Source: Gnetum montanum (lineage: Eukaryota; Streptophyta; Gnetopsida; Gnetales; Gnetaceae). Taken from it: 41,469 nt of DNA. The stretch covers positions 225,153-266,621 of the forward strand of contig MNCI01001365.1 of assembly GCA_015680685.1 (NCBI GenBank). Reading direction: 5' to 3'. The translations under genes and the position numbers were made by a program. A model generated the notes under the pieces. The model was not told the origin of the DNA. It did no database searches and saw only the letters and a list, made by a program, of their open reading frames with translations. Below, piece by piece: positions 10,820-21,529 of this stretch. The first letter of the stretch is position 1. Each line of letters begins with the position of its first letter.

Positions 10820-11672
10820 TGATGAGTGGCGAGGTACCCCTACACTGAACCATACGAATATGAGTGTTCATGCACAATCTAGTCGAACTCTGTAAATAGA
10901 CTAGTTGTGGTATCTAGATAGTTGCACATTGATCGCAGTTTGTTGTCTTCCCACTTGGACTAGTATTTACTTTGTTACGTATGGTTTAGTATAGAATGAG
11001 GCGAGTGATGTGATCCTAAACTAGTGCTACTCCTAGAGATGATGGAATATAATCTTTTTTTAAGCTAATAGGTGATGAGAAGTAGAATCTAAACTAGCCT
11101 AAGTGCGATGAGCATCTATCCTTAATCATCCGTGTACATCTTGGACCTCATGTACTACTTCTGGGATTACTAAGCACATATTACTTGAGCACTCCTAGAT
11201 ATGCCATTGGGTTACCAAGTAGTTACACTTAAATGTTTGTGATTAAGTCGTACTCATTCCGCATTTAATAACAGAAATAGTAAATGATGATACAGAAATA
11301 GTAACAAAGAAAATAATAAACAAAAATTAAAAATTAACGTAACTAAAGGCTAAGTGAATGCTACAATGACGAAGTAATCTTGATCTTTATTGCTGATCAT
11401 GTGCATGTCCAAGTACGTAACACTTGAATAAAGGTTTTGTACAATTACAATCATCACACTGCAGACATGCACTAGGGAAATAATTGAAAACTAACTGAAA
11501 ACTGAGAAAAAGACTCTACCCTAAGGCTTACCAACTCCCCCCCTTTTGCTGTGCACCTGAATGTTGTATTTATAGGCCTACATAGGAATCATGATATCGT
11601 GTATTTAATATCATTACCCAGGCTGCGATATCATGTACGCGATATTGGAGCTTGGCAAACCACGCTTCATCA
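10820..11672 (-). repeat. TE1 5' LTR (853 bp)
   Basis: Begins (minus) TGATGAAGCGTGG at 11672 and ends CCACTCATCA at 10820. U3 contains GATATC and ATATCG motifs and a TATA box (minus, about 11567-11577). Most differences from its partner at 2807-3669 are transitions. Confidence 0.92.
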
Positions 11673-11675
11673 CTG

Positions 11676-11737
11676 TTGAAATGTTAGTAGAAGATTTTAT
11701 TAAATAGTAGTAACTATTGAAATGTTAGTAGAAGAAA
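11676..11737. repeat. 41-bp tandem duplication at the TE1 insertion site
   Basis: 'ttgaaatgttagtagaaga' occurs at 11676 and again at 11717, a period of 41 bases. The left flank of TE1 (2781-2806) is the start of the first unit and TE1 lies inside it. The second unit reads straight through the site (ctattgaaatg), so it serves as an empty-site reference for the CTATT duplication. Confidence 0.75.
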
Positions 11738-11995
11738 TCATCATAAGATTTGTAGCATCTATAGAAAAAACCATAGTAGAATCTCTAACATTAGTAGAAG
11801 AAAAATTAGTAGTATTTATAATAGCTTGTTGCTAACATCCTTGCATTGCCTTTTTTCATAGCATCAAAGGACATGAATCAAAGATATAACCCTCATGATG
11901 ATAATAGTGACATGACTTTGGAAGATCATATAAAATAACATTTTGTGCATAACCAATTTGATGAGGACATCACCCAACCCTTGTATAATCCTCAA
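11738..11995. other. Host or old repeat sequence, nothing recognised
   Basis: AT-rich tract between TE1 and the next LTR. A short plus-strand frame near 11874 (MNQRYNPHDDNSD) has the acidic look of a Gag N-terminus but is too short to identify. Confidence 0.3.
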
Positions 11996-12692
11996 TGTAT
12001 CTTAGATGTGTGTGTCTTCTTTTGTTGACCTTTTTGATGATGATTCCAGGGTGTTTTGGCATATTTAGGGGGTGTTTTGGAATCATTTTAAAAATTTTAG
12101 AAGGTTCAAGGGGGTATGGGGACTTGTTTGAAGGCATCTAGAGGTTCTAGATCTCAAAACAAGCATCATTATTTTTGGTCTTGGTAGGAGAGACATCTCT
12201 CTAGTAGGCAAGCTATCTCTCCCAATTTCAAGATGTCTTTTCTAACATCTCTACACTTGAGGAAGATGTCTACTATTTCTACAAGACATCTTGTACAAAG
12301 TTTAACAAATATCAAATTGAATGGTAAAATGGCGGAAAGATGAAAGGTCACACCAATAAGCTATACAAAAGCATCGAAGTCCTAAGGCTAATTAGGCTAA
12401 TTAGAGCAAGTACGTTAGTCTCAAGAATAAGGCTAGTTCAAGAGGGAAGGATGGTTTTTATGATCTTATGCAAAAGAAATTTCAGAGCTTGTATAATAGG
12501 AATTTTAGAGCTTCTACAAGAGAGAGATTGTGTAAGAAGGACTGAGTGACAGGCAAGGGAGAGCACTTGAGATTTCTTAATAAAAGGAAGATTTTCTTCA
12601 TTTATTTGTGTTGTTCTTATTTTCTAAGTTGAATTTTACTTAGGAAGCTTATGGAATGGATCCTTTTGGAGTCTACTAAGGTAGGCTCTACA
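11996..12692 (+). repeat. Probable 5' LTR of a Ty3/gypsy chromovirus
   Basis: The 3' end is well placed: 'ctctaca' at 12686-12692 is followed after six bases by a tRNA-Met-type primer site. The start at 11996 (TGTATC) is chosen because it gives TGTA/TACA ends, but nearby TG dinucleotides are possible. U3 contains a cluster of AGACATCT/AGATGTCT words at 12191, 12231, 12264 and 12284. I find no second copy of this LTR in the window, so the 3' end of the element is lost. Confidence 0.6.
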
Positions 12693-12698
12693 TTAGAT

Positions 12699-12712
12699 TG
12701 GTATCAGAGTGC
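12699..12712 (+). other. Primer-binding site, initiator tRNA-Met type
   Basis: TGGTATCAGAGTGC is one transition away from the usual TGGTATCAGAGC core that pairs with the 3' end of tRNA-iMet. It follows the LTR end and precedes gag by about 275 nt. Confidence 0.85.
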
Positions 12713-12987
12713 TTGGTTCAAAGTTTTCCACACTTGAATTATTGGTCTTCATTAAGCTTTTGAAGAATTTTGCATATCTATAGCCACTTAGGATTTGGAG
12801 AATCTAAAATTGTTAAAGATTACTTGAATCTTGTAAGGTCAAGTTTCTTTTTAGTATTGAGTACCCATTGGCTTGAAAGGCTAGGGTTTGAAGTCAATTA
12901 CATCTTCATTATACTTTGTGTTACCTTGAATTGTAAGAATTTCTTGAAGATCTTATCTTGCTGCTTTAAGATTTTACCTTTATCTTT

Positions 12988-14827
12988 ATGAAATATATGA
13001 CTCCTAAGAAGAAGACTAATCAAGAGCTCGGACAAGAGATTCAAGAGCTCAAAGACTCCTTTAAGTATTTTGTGACTGATATAGAAGATGTCATTCCCAA
13101 AGTAATGATCAACAAATATCAATATTTTGAAGAAGCTTTTAGAAGAAGTGAAGAGGAGATTGAAGAAGATAATCCTTTTGCATCTATGCAAAGATCAAGA
13201 GGAAGAAATGATCAAAGGACTCTAAGAAGAGAAGAAAATAAAGCACAAAGGTATAAGAAAATGTTTCCTTTTCTTCATAATAATGAGGAAAATGATGATG
13301 AAAGATTTGTAAAAATCTTAAGAAGTTCTTTAAGAGTTCCTCATGTAGATATTTCCTTATTTAAATGTGTTAAAGGTATAGATTTCTTTATTTCTTGGCT
13401 TGGAATTGTAAATAAGTATTTTCTTATTAAGTAACTTCCTAGTGAGTCAATGATTCATGTTGTAGAGAATAATCTTGAAGGATTGGTAGCTAAATGGTGG
13501 GATAAGGAATGTCTCAAATACTTTGAAAAACATGGAAAGCCTATTGGGAGTTGGCAACTCATGGAATTCATGCTAAAGTAAAAGTTTAAAAAGAATCCTT
13601 CCATCATGAAGCCATCAAGAAGCTAAAATTTCTTAGACAAGAAGATCAAAAGGTAACATATTTTTATGTTAAATGCTATAAGGCTTTGAAAAAGTTTGAT
13701 TTTCATTGGACTAAGTATGAATAATCTTTTAACATCATTAGTGGAGTAAGGATGCAATATTAGAAAGAATTAGCATTCTATGAGCCTGATGCTCATGATG
13801 AAGCCTATGATCTTGCTTTCAAGGTTGAAATGAAAATCACAAAGTTTGACTTAAATAAGGATAAAGATCATAAGAAAAGGGATGAGAAATAAATGACTCA
13901 TAAGTCAAGGAAATCATCCAAGAAGGATGGTAAAGATTAACCAAAGAAGAAGAAAAGGGAGTGTACCTCTCCTAGGAGGGGAAAAAGAAGGGAATGATCT
14001 CCAAGATATAAAAATATATCTTATAATTATGGTAAATTAGGTCATAAATAAGGAAAATGTACAAAGATAAAGAAGAATGCCATTAAGGATCAAGAAATTC
14101 AAACTATGCAAGAGGATGAACATGAATCTTCAAAGAAATGTGAACATGATCCTTTGTACATTGTTGATCGACATGAGTTGAATAGTTGTATTTTTATTGG
14201 ACATATTAGCACCAATGAAGATGTTATAACAAATATTTTATTTAGAGCTCATTTTGATGTTAAAGGTCATTCCTTGAGTGTGCTCATTAAGGGTGGTACA
14301 TAAGAAAATGTGATTTCTACCAAGGTTATGAAGTCATTACATTTAATTACAATTCCTCATCGTAATCCATATAAAGTGCATTGATCAATGAAGAATCATT
14401 ATAAGAAATTTAAAGAACAACTGATTAATGATTATTGCATTAGAGATTTCCATGATCAAATTATTTGTGATGTATTGCCTATTGATTGTTTAGATCTTAT
14501 ATTTGGTAGACCATGGAATTATGATAATAAGGCTATTTTGATGTGGAAAATAATAGTTGGGCTATAAGGCAAGACAATCATAAGTTTAAGTTATTATCTA
14601 ATATTGTTGATAGTGAGGTTGATAACTTGAATTTTTCATTGATGCTTCCTAGTTATAAGAAAAATATAAGGGTGAATGCTATCTGTGATGATGAAATTTT
14701 CTTTGATGTTGAAGAGCACACATTTGATATGGATACTATTACTAACTATGTGGAGTCTCATATGAATGAAAAAAAGTTTGCTTATGCTATTGTTCAATCT
14801 TGGGTGTTAATGGTAGTAATATATTAG
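12988..14827 (+). pseudogene. gag-pol: Chromovirus gag and protease, broken
   Basis: The first open stretch (12988-13434, MKYMTPKKKTNQELG) is a coiled-coil, charge-rich Gag N-terminus. The capsid region continues past a stop at 13432 (WWDKECLKYFEKHGKPIGSW, 13497 onward). A degraded zinc knuckle follows near 14026-14060. The protease is recognisable at 14281-14545: the GGT..NVIS and CDVLPIDCLDLIFGRPWNYD blocks match the plant chromovirus protease, in which the latter motif is well conserved. A one-base frameshift near 14545 leads into the protease-RT linker (MENNSWAIRQDN, open to 14827). RT and integrase do not follow. In-frame stops include TAA and TGA at several conserved positions. The element is dead and 3'-truncated. 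Confidence 0.8.
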
Positions 14828-16399
14828 TTGATGCTTTTGGGTACTTGTGTAAGTATTGGGTTGAAATTTGTATTAAAAAGGGGATGTTGGAAGAGTAAGG
14901 AAGAGCAGTTGGTAGCAAGTGGAGAAATGCCATTGATATTTGGGCATAGGACAAGGAGGCCTACTCCATGGATTGATGCTAAAAATTATTTTTCTAGATT
15001 CTTATGCCATTTTTGTGTAGGTTTGAGTCATCATGGGGATGTAAGGGAAGCATTCCAAGGATATTCTCAAATGAAGAAAGCATGGTGAGGCATTACAGAA
15101 AAGCCTCCATGGGTAAGGGAAGCTTTAAAAAAACCTCAAATGATATTCATCTTGGAAGATTTGACAATTTAACAAAATAAGGAATCTTTTAAAATTTCGG
15201 AGATGCTAGATTAAAAGAGGAAATCCACTTTCAAATAATTAATAAATCATAATGGTGATTGAAAAAATTGATATCAAGGACCCTAGAAACCATAGTTGAA
15301 TCAAAAAATTCTACTAGAAAAAATGAGTTTGATAGATAATGAGCAAAGATGGTATCCAAACCTTGATCTTTATAAATCAAATTTAAATGATTCAAAAAAT
15401 TTCAGAAGTAAGTTAAATGACTCATAATTTGTATGAAAACAAACCTTCCAGAAATTTCTTGAGTAATAGATTCATATAAATCAATATGCAAGTCATAGAA
15501 AGGCAAAGCAACAATGGTTTTTCCTAAAGGATCATCAACTAAATTTGGTGGCATTACACATAATATCAATGTTAGATCCCTTACTACCTTAGATCAATGT
15601 AGAAACCATCATCACAAAAAACCTTTGCTATTGAAACATAAGGATTGAATATGGTTTTATCATGGCTACACAATGATTTGTAGAAGTTTATAACTCAATG
15701 CTATCTTGTAGAATTAAGCTTGTGACCTATGGTTACTAGGCCAATACCTATATCACTAGGCTAAAACCTCATTGTTTGTGTGGCATGACATGATTTATAA
15801 TAATGATTAAAAAATCACCATGACCTCCCATGTAGATCACGTTCATTCGATGTTGACCATGAATTTTTTTGAAAATGTTAAATATTGCATTTAAAATCAT
15901 CCTAAAATTTCTAGTTTTATTAATAATCCTACATTTTTAATAGCATTAAAGTAAGTAGAAATAAAATAAAATGACACATATTATGTAGGAAAACATGCTT
16001 TACTAGTTGATCAAAGCTTATTTCCCTTTAAAATAAGATCCAAACGAGTATGGAGATTCTTATAGGTTCCATGCTATCTTAATCATTACAAAAGAACTAG
16101 ATAGCATTGATTCCTTATGAACCATATCATAAGGACATGTAGGCTTGTTAAGGAGGTTTTACCTCTCTAGTTTGGGCCATCACCCCTCTCTAAGAAGTGG
16201 GATTTCGGACTACTTATGCATAGCCTAAGATTAGTCTTTTGTGGTGTCATGGTATCTTGGGTCATGTTGTGTAATCATGTGTCATATGTATGTGATACTA
16301 TGATGCATAATAAGAACAAAAGGAGTCTAAATCCTAGTAATATTCATCTTAGTATTATTCCTCTTAAAGGGCTAGGTGATGGGTGACAAGTTAGAAGAA
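14828..16399. other. Unresolved repeat-derived tract, no gene identified
   Basis: One 86-codon plus-strand frame (14828-15088) has Trp/Cys-rich composition and no domain I recognise. The rest lacks coding signal. The part from about 16080 to 16400 (pyrimidine-rich 'acccctctctaagaagtggg' and what follows) sits directly upstream of the second chromovirus gag and may be its decayed 5' LTR or leader; no primer site is visible. Confidence 0.3.
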
Positions 16400-17420
16400 T
16401 AAGTGCAAAAGAAGGTGCACACATGTAAATAGTTGAGTGATAATAAGTAAGTGCATTTAGAGAAAAATGATGATGATCCTCTTAGAAAGGTGTAGAAATT
16501 GTAGAACTAGCTATTGAGGTTGAGAGTGTGGTTATCAATTTCTTGCTTGATGCTAAGAAAGTGAAAATAATCCATGACATTATGGGAAAAAATGGATGTG
16601 CCATATCTATGGAAGCTAAATTCAAGTATCAAGCATAAGCTCTCCATGGCCTAAAATTTTATGCTACAAAATCATGTGGAGTAGATGGGGGATGTTATTA
16701 ATGATGTTCAAGTCTGTATGGGAGACATCCTATAAAGATTAATGACCCTAAAAGTGGAAAATGAAAAGCTTAAAGTGAGAAGTAAGAAGCTTGAGGACTA
16801 GTTAGCTTCATATGTGAAAGTAGTCATGTCTAGATCTAGGTTGTTCACACCGAAATTTTGGACCAAAGAACCCAAATCTTACAAAGGAAATCAATATGAT
16901 AAGCTCATAGATGCATTTCTCTATGAGATGAAGTGGTTCCTAGAGATGAATTAATATCCTAATGAGTATAAGATCAACATCACTTTCCAATTCTAGTGGG
17001 GAGTTGCTTAAACTTGGTGGCTTAGCATTGTCTAGGAGATGAGGTCCAAGACAACTTAGAGCTTAGTGGAGATGTGGGAAGAGTTCAAATTCATCTTGTT
17101 TAAGAACTTCCACCTAGGAAATTCCATTGATAAAGCTTGTTCAAATTTGAAAAAAAGCAAAAAAGCTAGAAAACTAAAGAATTACCTTAAGGAGCAGTAA
17201 AAGGTGGTGCTACAAATTTTTATTACTAATGATGAGATCAAGTTCTGACTATTTTTTAATCAACTAAAAACCTAGGCCTAATGAAAGATCAAAAATCATT
17301 AGATCATGGAGTATAGGAAGGAACTTGAGTTGGTATTAGTTTGGTGGTTAATTCTAAGCCTCAATAGCAAGAGAGGAATAATGTAACTACATCCCAAAAT
17401 AACAATGTTTAGTGGAAAAT
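16400..17420 (+). pseudogene. gag: Second chromovirus gag, heavily broken
   Basis: The Retrotrans_gag domain begins near 16850 (FWTKEPKSYKG). It continues through YDKLIDAFLYEMKWFLEM, WWLSIV, EMWEEFKFILFKNF and ARKLKNYLKEQ in register with the capsid domain of Tekay/Del-like chromoviruses. Upstream (16440-16840) is a Lys/Glu-rich coiled-coil stretch expected for the Gag N-terminus. Many in-frame TAG/TAA stops fall where the family has Gln. Decay is more advanced than in TE1. Confidence 0.75.
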
Positions 17421-17859
17421 TTGATGGATTTGGAGGAAGGAATTTTAGTGGTGGCTTGTGAGGTATATGCCCTATCATTACCCTTGGTTCCCAAGCTTCT
17501 TACCAAGGTAATTAAAAGTGTTGACTCCCAAAGATTACAATAGATTTAAGTACAAGAACCTATACTTCAAGGAACCCATGAATAACCCCTCAGGATGTCT
17601 GGGCATAAGGTTCTTCATCTACTCAAAATATCATGTCATAATATATTATCCTTAGAATCCTAATAGGTGATCATCTCAAAAGAATTCAAATGGTAACCAA
17701 CCATTAAATTCTCTTGAGTACCAACCATATGCTTGATTGCAGGTGACTAAGATGAATAAAAATGGGTAGGAGAGGGGGATCCTTGGAGTGATAAAGCAAA
17801 TTTCTTGAAGCTTGAAGATAATTCAATAGAATGTTCAAGGAGAATAACTGAAGCAAAAA

Positions 17860-18250
17860 TCTCACCTATGTTTTATATAAATGTTTTTGGTGTAGTTTTC
17901 TTTAAAGAAAATGGATGCCTTGGTTGATGTAAGTACAAACCAAAACTTTCTTTCATTGAAAATTGCTCACATCCTTAATTTTCAAGTTGAACTAGCTTCA
18001 ACATTCTATAAGTCAGCCAAGTTCCACCTTATCAAATTTTTTTGAATGATTAGGAATGTGGAGCTAAAGGAGGAATAGTGAAGTGGGGATCTAGATTTTT
18101 CAATCCTAGACATTGACTCTTTTTAAGTCATTCTTGGATAGGAGTTCTTCAAGAAGGTAAAGGTGATGGTTGCCTTGTATCTTGATGTTCTTTACTTCTT
18201 GCATGAGAAATAATGTTGTGTGGTGAGGACCTTTGTCCTAGGAGCAACTA
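17860..18250 (+). pseudogene. pol: Second chromovirus protease, active site lost
   Basis: MDALVDVSTNQNFLS (about 17911-17955) aligns with the family's 'a-VDTGAThNF' block, so the catalytic DTG is now DVS. The downstream motif 'LG.EFFKKVKVMV' (about 18134-18170) matches the conserved 'vLGleFL..v' of the retropepsin C-terminal part. It lies between gag (16400-17420) and the RT start (18290-18540) in the normal order. Confidence 0.7.
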
Positions 18251-18289
18251 GCACACTTCATAAGATCCAAATTGTCTCTCCAATGGTGA

Positions 18290-18540
18290 TGAAGAGGATT
18301 ACCTAAGATTCAAATCAAAAGATGTACTTGGTAGTACTAAGAGAGATGGAAGATAATGATTTAGCCTAGGTGGAGATGTAGATTGATAGGATGTTATGGA
18401 GGTATAAGGATTTAGTGCTAGTGGAGTTTCTAGGAGAGTTACCGAAAAGAGAAGTGGTGGACCACAAGATTGGATTGTTGTCAAGAATTAAGAGAATGAC
18501 CATCCCTAAATTAGAAGAGTTAAAAAGGTAGTGTAGTCAA
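18290..18540 (+). pseudogene. pol: Second chromovirus RT, N-terminal fragment
   Basis: ELPKREVVDHKIGLLS and IPKLEELKR match the entry into chromovirus RT ('lPp.R.vDH.Iel.pg' and 'ElaELrkql'). The match stops at about 18540, where pararetrovirus-like sequence begins. The same RT resumes at 24787 at the 'DyraLNk' motif, so only a few tens of codons are missing. Confidence 0.7.
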
Positions 18541-19410
18541 CTGCTTTAACAAAAGACCCTACCACTCTTTCATACAACTTGCAATGCTTTACATGGTGGT
18601 AATTTTTATTGTCACAATATGTGTTTTTTGTAGAACATATATGTTCTGAGGCTAATGCCTTACTTGATGTGCTAACCCATGAATTAAAATGGTTTATGCT
18701 AAGAGCTATCGCTGAAAGCTCTACATCTTCACTAGCATAGTCAGATAATGAAGATTGGCTTCACTAGCCATTAAACATGGTGGAACAATGAGTCTCCTGG
18801 TGTAGAAATATTTCAATCTACTTCCCACAAGAATCAAGTAGCAGTGCAACACATTTGTATCCCATTGTAGACTTCTTCCTCAACATGGCTAGATGCATTG
18901 ACTGCATTGTCAACAATCTGAAATGGTCCTACCTAGAACCAAAGTTTCTTAGACATCTATATCAGCATGCTATTTTAAATAACATTCTCCTTATCATGCA
19001 CAAAAATGCTTTACTACTTTACTTGACTAGGAAGGATGGGAAAGCTGCCTTTGCATGCACTTCTAGTAGATCAATATATATGGAGAGGTCACTATCTATC
19101 AAAATGAAGTAAAGTTTGAAAGAACTCCTCCTAAAGAATCTCGAGATGTGGCAAGCTCTTCATCTAGCCTACTTGAAGAAATGTCTTGTCTTATCCGTAG
19201 CTATCTTGACTGTCAAAGAGCACACTCAAAGTTATGTTCTGTTCATCAAGCCATCTTGAAGGCTCTCTAAAGGTGACTGCTCTCTAAAAGGTGATAAAGA
19301 GTGTATCCCTCAATAATGACTTGCCATGTAAATACTTGCCGTGTACACCATGCAAGTCTCAACCTTGTCCCCAATAAGCTATGCATAGCATGCAATCTCT
19401 CCTGGCTCAC
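18541..19410 (+). other. Pararetrovirus upstream segment (3'-end or intergenic sequence)
   Basis: The first 32 bases ('ctgctttaacaaaagaccct' onward) closely resemble 19888-19922 just after the primer site, suggesting a rearranged or tandem viral start. An 85-codon frame (18855-19112) may be the C-terminal end of an upstream viral ORF; it has no recognisable domain. The remainder up to the TATA box is AT-rich and would be the intergenic promoter region. Confidence 0.4.
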
Positions 19411-19419
19411 CTATATAAG
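19411..19419 (+). promoter_or_regulatory. Pararetrovirus TATA box
   Basis: CTATATAAG lies about 460 nt upstream of the primer site, comparable with the long leader of caulimovirid pregenomic RNA. The upstream 100 bases repeat 'tgcat/atgca' words that may be host activator sites. Activity is not known. Confidence 0.6.
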
Positions 19420-19868
19420 AGCCTAGTTGCTCCATTATAAAATCATTGCAGGAATGACAATGCAATCTATCTTTGAAGCAAGTTTGCTTTTAGTGTTGGT
19501 AGTATACCATTATGTACATTGATTGTATTTTTAGTAACATAGATCCTCAAGGTGTATTCTAGTCTATCTAGACATTTTGAGTTGTAGTGAATAGCAATTC
19601 TCTATCCTTTAGTGGCCAAAGTGCAAGTCCTTGAAGTCTTAGCTGATCTCTCAGGGATGTTCGTAGTTTTTCTTACAATCATGGCTGATAATTCTTTCCC
19701 TTCATGTTCATATGCTCTTCTTTTCACCTTGCCACCCTCATCACCTCTTCATTCACCTTAATACTCACATGAATATAATGTTTGGTTGTCCCCTCATTCT
19801 TACCATGCTACTCTTAATTCTAGCTTCTATCTTGAATCCCTGCAGTGGAATGAAACATCGCCCCAAAA

Positions 19869-19886
19869 TGGTATCGAAGCAATGTT
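19869..19886 (+). other. Pararetrovirus primer-binding site, tRNA-Met type
   Basis: TGGTATCGAAGCAATGTT matches 15 of 18 positions of the TGGTATCAGAGCCATGTT sequence complementary to tRNA-iMet that marks the genome origin in Caulimoviridae. It overlaps an ATG at 19882. Confidence 0.65.
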
Positions 19887-20645
19887 TTCTGCTTTAAAAA
19901 AAGATCCTACCACTCTTGAATCAACCTATAAACTACATTTTGTTATTGATTTGGAAACCATAGCTACATAATCTACTAAAGAATGCATGGCCATACCATA
20001 TCAATATTATTACCTCATAGGTCAAGCCTATGTGTCCTACCAAAATCTCCCAATTCTTGAACTACCTTTGCTTGATCCTCCTACTCGTACTCCTTATTCT
20101 AATGACCTTGATGAGTTTGTCCAAATTAGACCCCATCCTAGTACCACTCCTAGTCATATGTAAGGTGAAAGAATGGAAAAGCAACAACTATTTAATCAGT
20201 TGCAAGAAATATTACATGATCCCATCATGCCTACACCAACACCTAGATCCTCAAGCCCAGGTCCTTTTGAAGCTAAAGATGCAATAATTTGTGATCAGTT
20301 AGATCAAGGTCAAATTGGTGTCTATAACAAAAATAGTGACCCTATTTTTGATGAAGCCTTAGTTGATCTACAAGTTCAATAGCTCCATATCTAGGATTGG
20401 CATGTCCCTTATTGGCAAAACAATTGGGGTAACTAGGGTAACCCAGAAGAAGGTGTTAGAGATGAAATATGGGAAGATATTGATCTGGATGATCAACATT
20501 TAGATCTATATTGGGATGGTAATATTGACTAGGAGACTCACTAAGCTTTTATGCTTTAAAGTCATGTTAAGAATTTCAAAGAAGATAAAGGAAAAGAAGA
20601 AATGACTCAAGATTAGAAGGTGATGATGCCATTTTATGAAGCTAT
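19882..20645 (+). pseudogene. Pararetrovirus N-terminal region upstream of movement protein
   Basis: Open stretches in changing frames run from the ATG at 19882 (MFSALKKDPTTLE) to about 20640. An alternative ATG exists at 19682 but lies upstream of the primer site. The content is acidic and Pro/Thr-rich around 20080-20260, with no catalytic motif; similar spacer regions precede the movement protein in large-polyprotein caulimovirids. Several stops break it. Confidence 0.5.
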
Positions 20646-20651
20646 TTTAAG

Positions 20652-21229
20652 TTGCAATATTTTGTCTCTTCTGATGGAAAATTGGAGTTTCATAAAATTC
20701 CAAAAGAGGCTCTTTATAACTTTGCCAACATTTTCTTAGCTTGCTTTTCAACTTCTATAAAAAAATCTGAAGCCTTGCTTGACATCAAAGGTTCTGGAAT
20801 CTGCCAAGTGTTTCTACCATTCTTCACCAAAGAAGAAATTACCAAATGGAAGAAAGATGGACATCACTATGTCCACATTGGTCAAATTGATATTTGGTGA
20901 GTCCGAGATTCAATCATGATATAGGTGCTGAATTTTTTGTTACTTTATTAGAGAGCCATGTGATTGGTGATGGTATGGATGAAGACCTAGATGCAATTTG
21001 GGATTTGACAAAAATCTGTCAATTCAAAGAAATATTGAACATTGATGCCATTTGCTCTGTGCAACCAAATTACCAATTATCACTCTTTGATGAACACATA
21101 ATGTTAGCTCTTCTGTTATGTGTGGAGATTCATGGTGTTCACCTATTGCCTAGTTCAATCTATGCTGTCATTGGTGCTTGTGGTACATTTCAGTTAACTA
21201 ATACAATCTTTCTCAACCACAAATTATGA
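20652..21229 (+). pseudogene. Pararetrovirus movement protein, frameshifted
   Basis: The first part (20652-20900) contains the 'FTKEEITKWKKDGHHYVHIG' block, typical of the start of the caulimovirid 30K-type movement-protein core. A one-base frameshift near 20895 moves the reading into the frame starting at 20894, which continues through the core to 21229. 30K-type proteins alter plasmodesmata for cell-to-cell spread; this copy is inactivated by the frameshift and by loss of the surrounding frame. Confidence 0.7.
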
Positions 21230-21529
21230 TGGGTTTTCTAGTTTCTAGTTGGCAGTAAGCACTTGGTTGCTTGCGGAAGATCGATCGATGCTGAAGGATA
21301 TATTTAAGGGTTTCCACAAATCCAAAAATTTGTGCAAGATCAAGAATTTTAGAAAATCTAGAAGCCACACCGCAAGTGGAGTCGCTATCCTATCTAGTAG
21401 TTTGGTCATTCATCTGTCATCAAATTAAAAGCATTACTGCTAGTCCTACGAACTGTAAAATTTGAAGAAAAAGGTACTACTTTTGCTTTCTCATAATCTC
21501 CAAATATAGATCGTCAAGGATCTATCTTT

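Larger units (their letters stand above)
2807..11672 (-). mobile_element. TE1: complete non-autonomous LTR retrotransposon with gag and ORF2, no pol
   Basis: Read on the minus strand the order is 5' LTR (11672-10820), primer site (10819-10801), gag (10687-8430), spacer with a promoter-like module, ORF2 (6385-4147), purine tract (3682-3670) and 3' LTR (3669-2807). Target-site copies are CTATT (2802-2806) and CTGTT (11673-11677). About 7.1 kb of internal sequence contains no protease, RT, RNase H or integrase signature, and the gap between gag and ORF2 (about 2 kb) is too short for a pol gene of about 4 kb. It is therefore a gag-bearing non-autonomous element of the TR-GAG/LARD kind, probably tied to the Tat/Athila branch by its tRNA-Asp-type primer site and ORF2 domain. 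By eye the two LTRs differ at roughly 9% of their first 385 bases, mostly by transitions, so the insertion is old. Confidence 0.88.

Noticed and set aside
14828-15088. Possible host gene exon (86 codons, plus)
   Set aside because: The frame is short, lacks a recognisable domain or clear splice sites, and adjoins the broken chromovirus; kept only as part of an unresolved tract.
18299-18484. Minus-strand 61-codon frame
   Set aside because: Lies opposite the chromovirus RT start, which has family-specific motifs on the plus strand.
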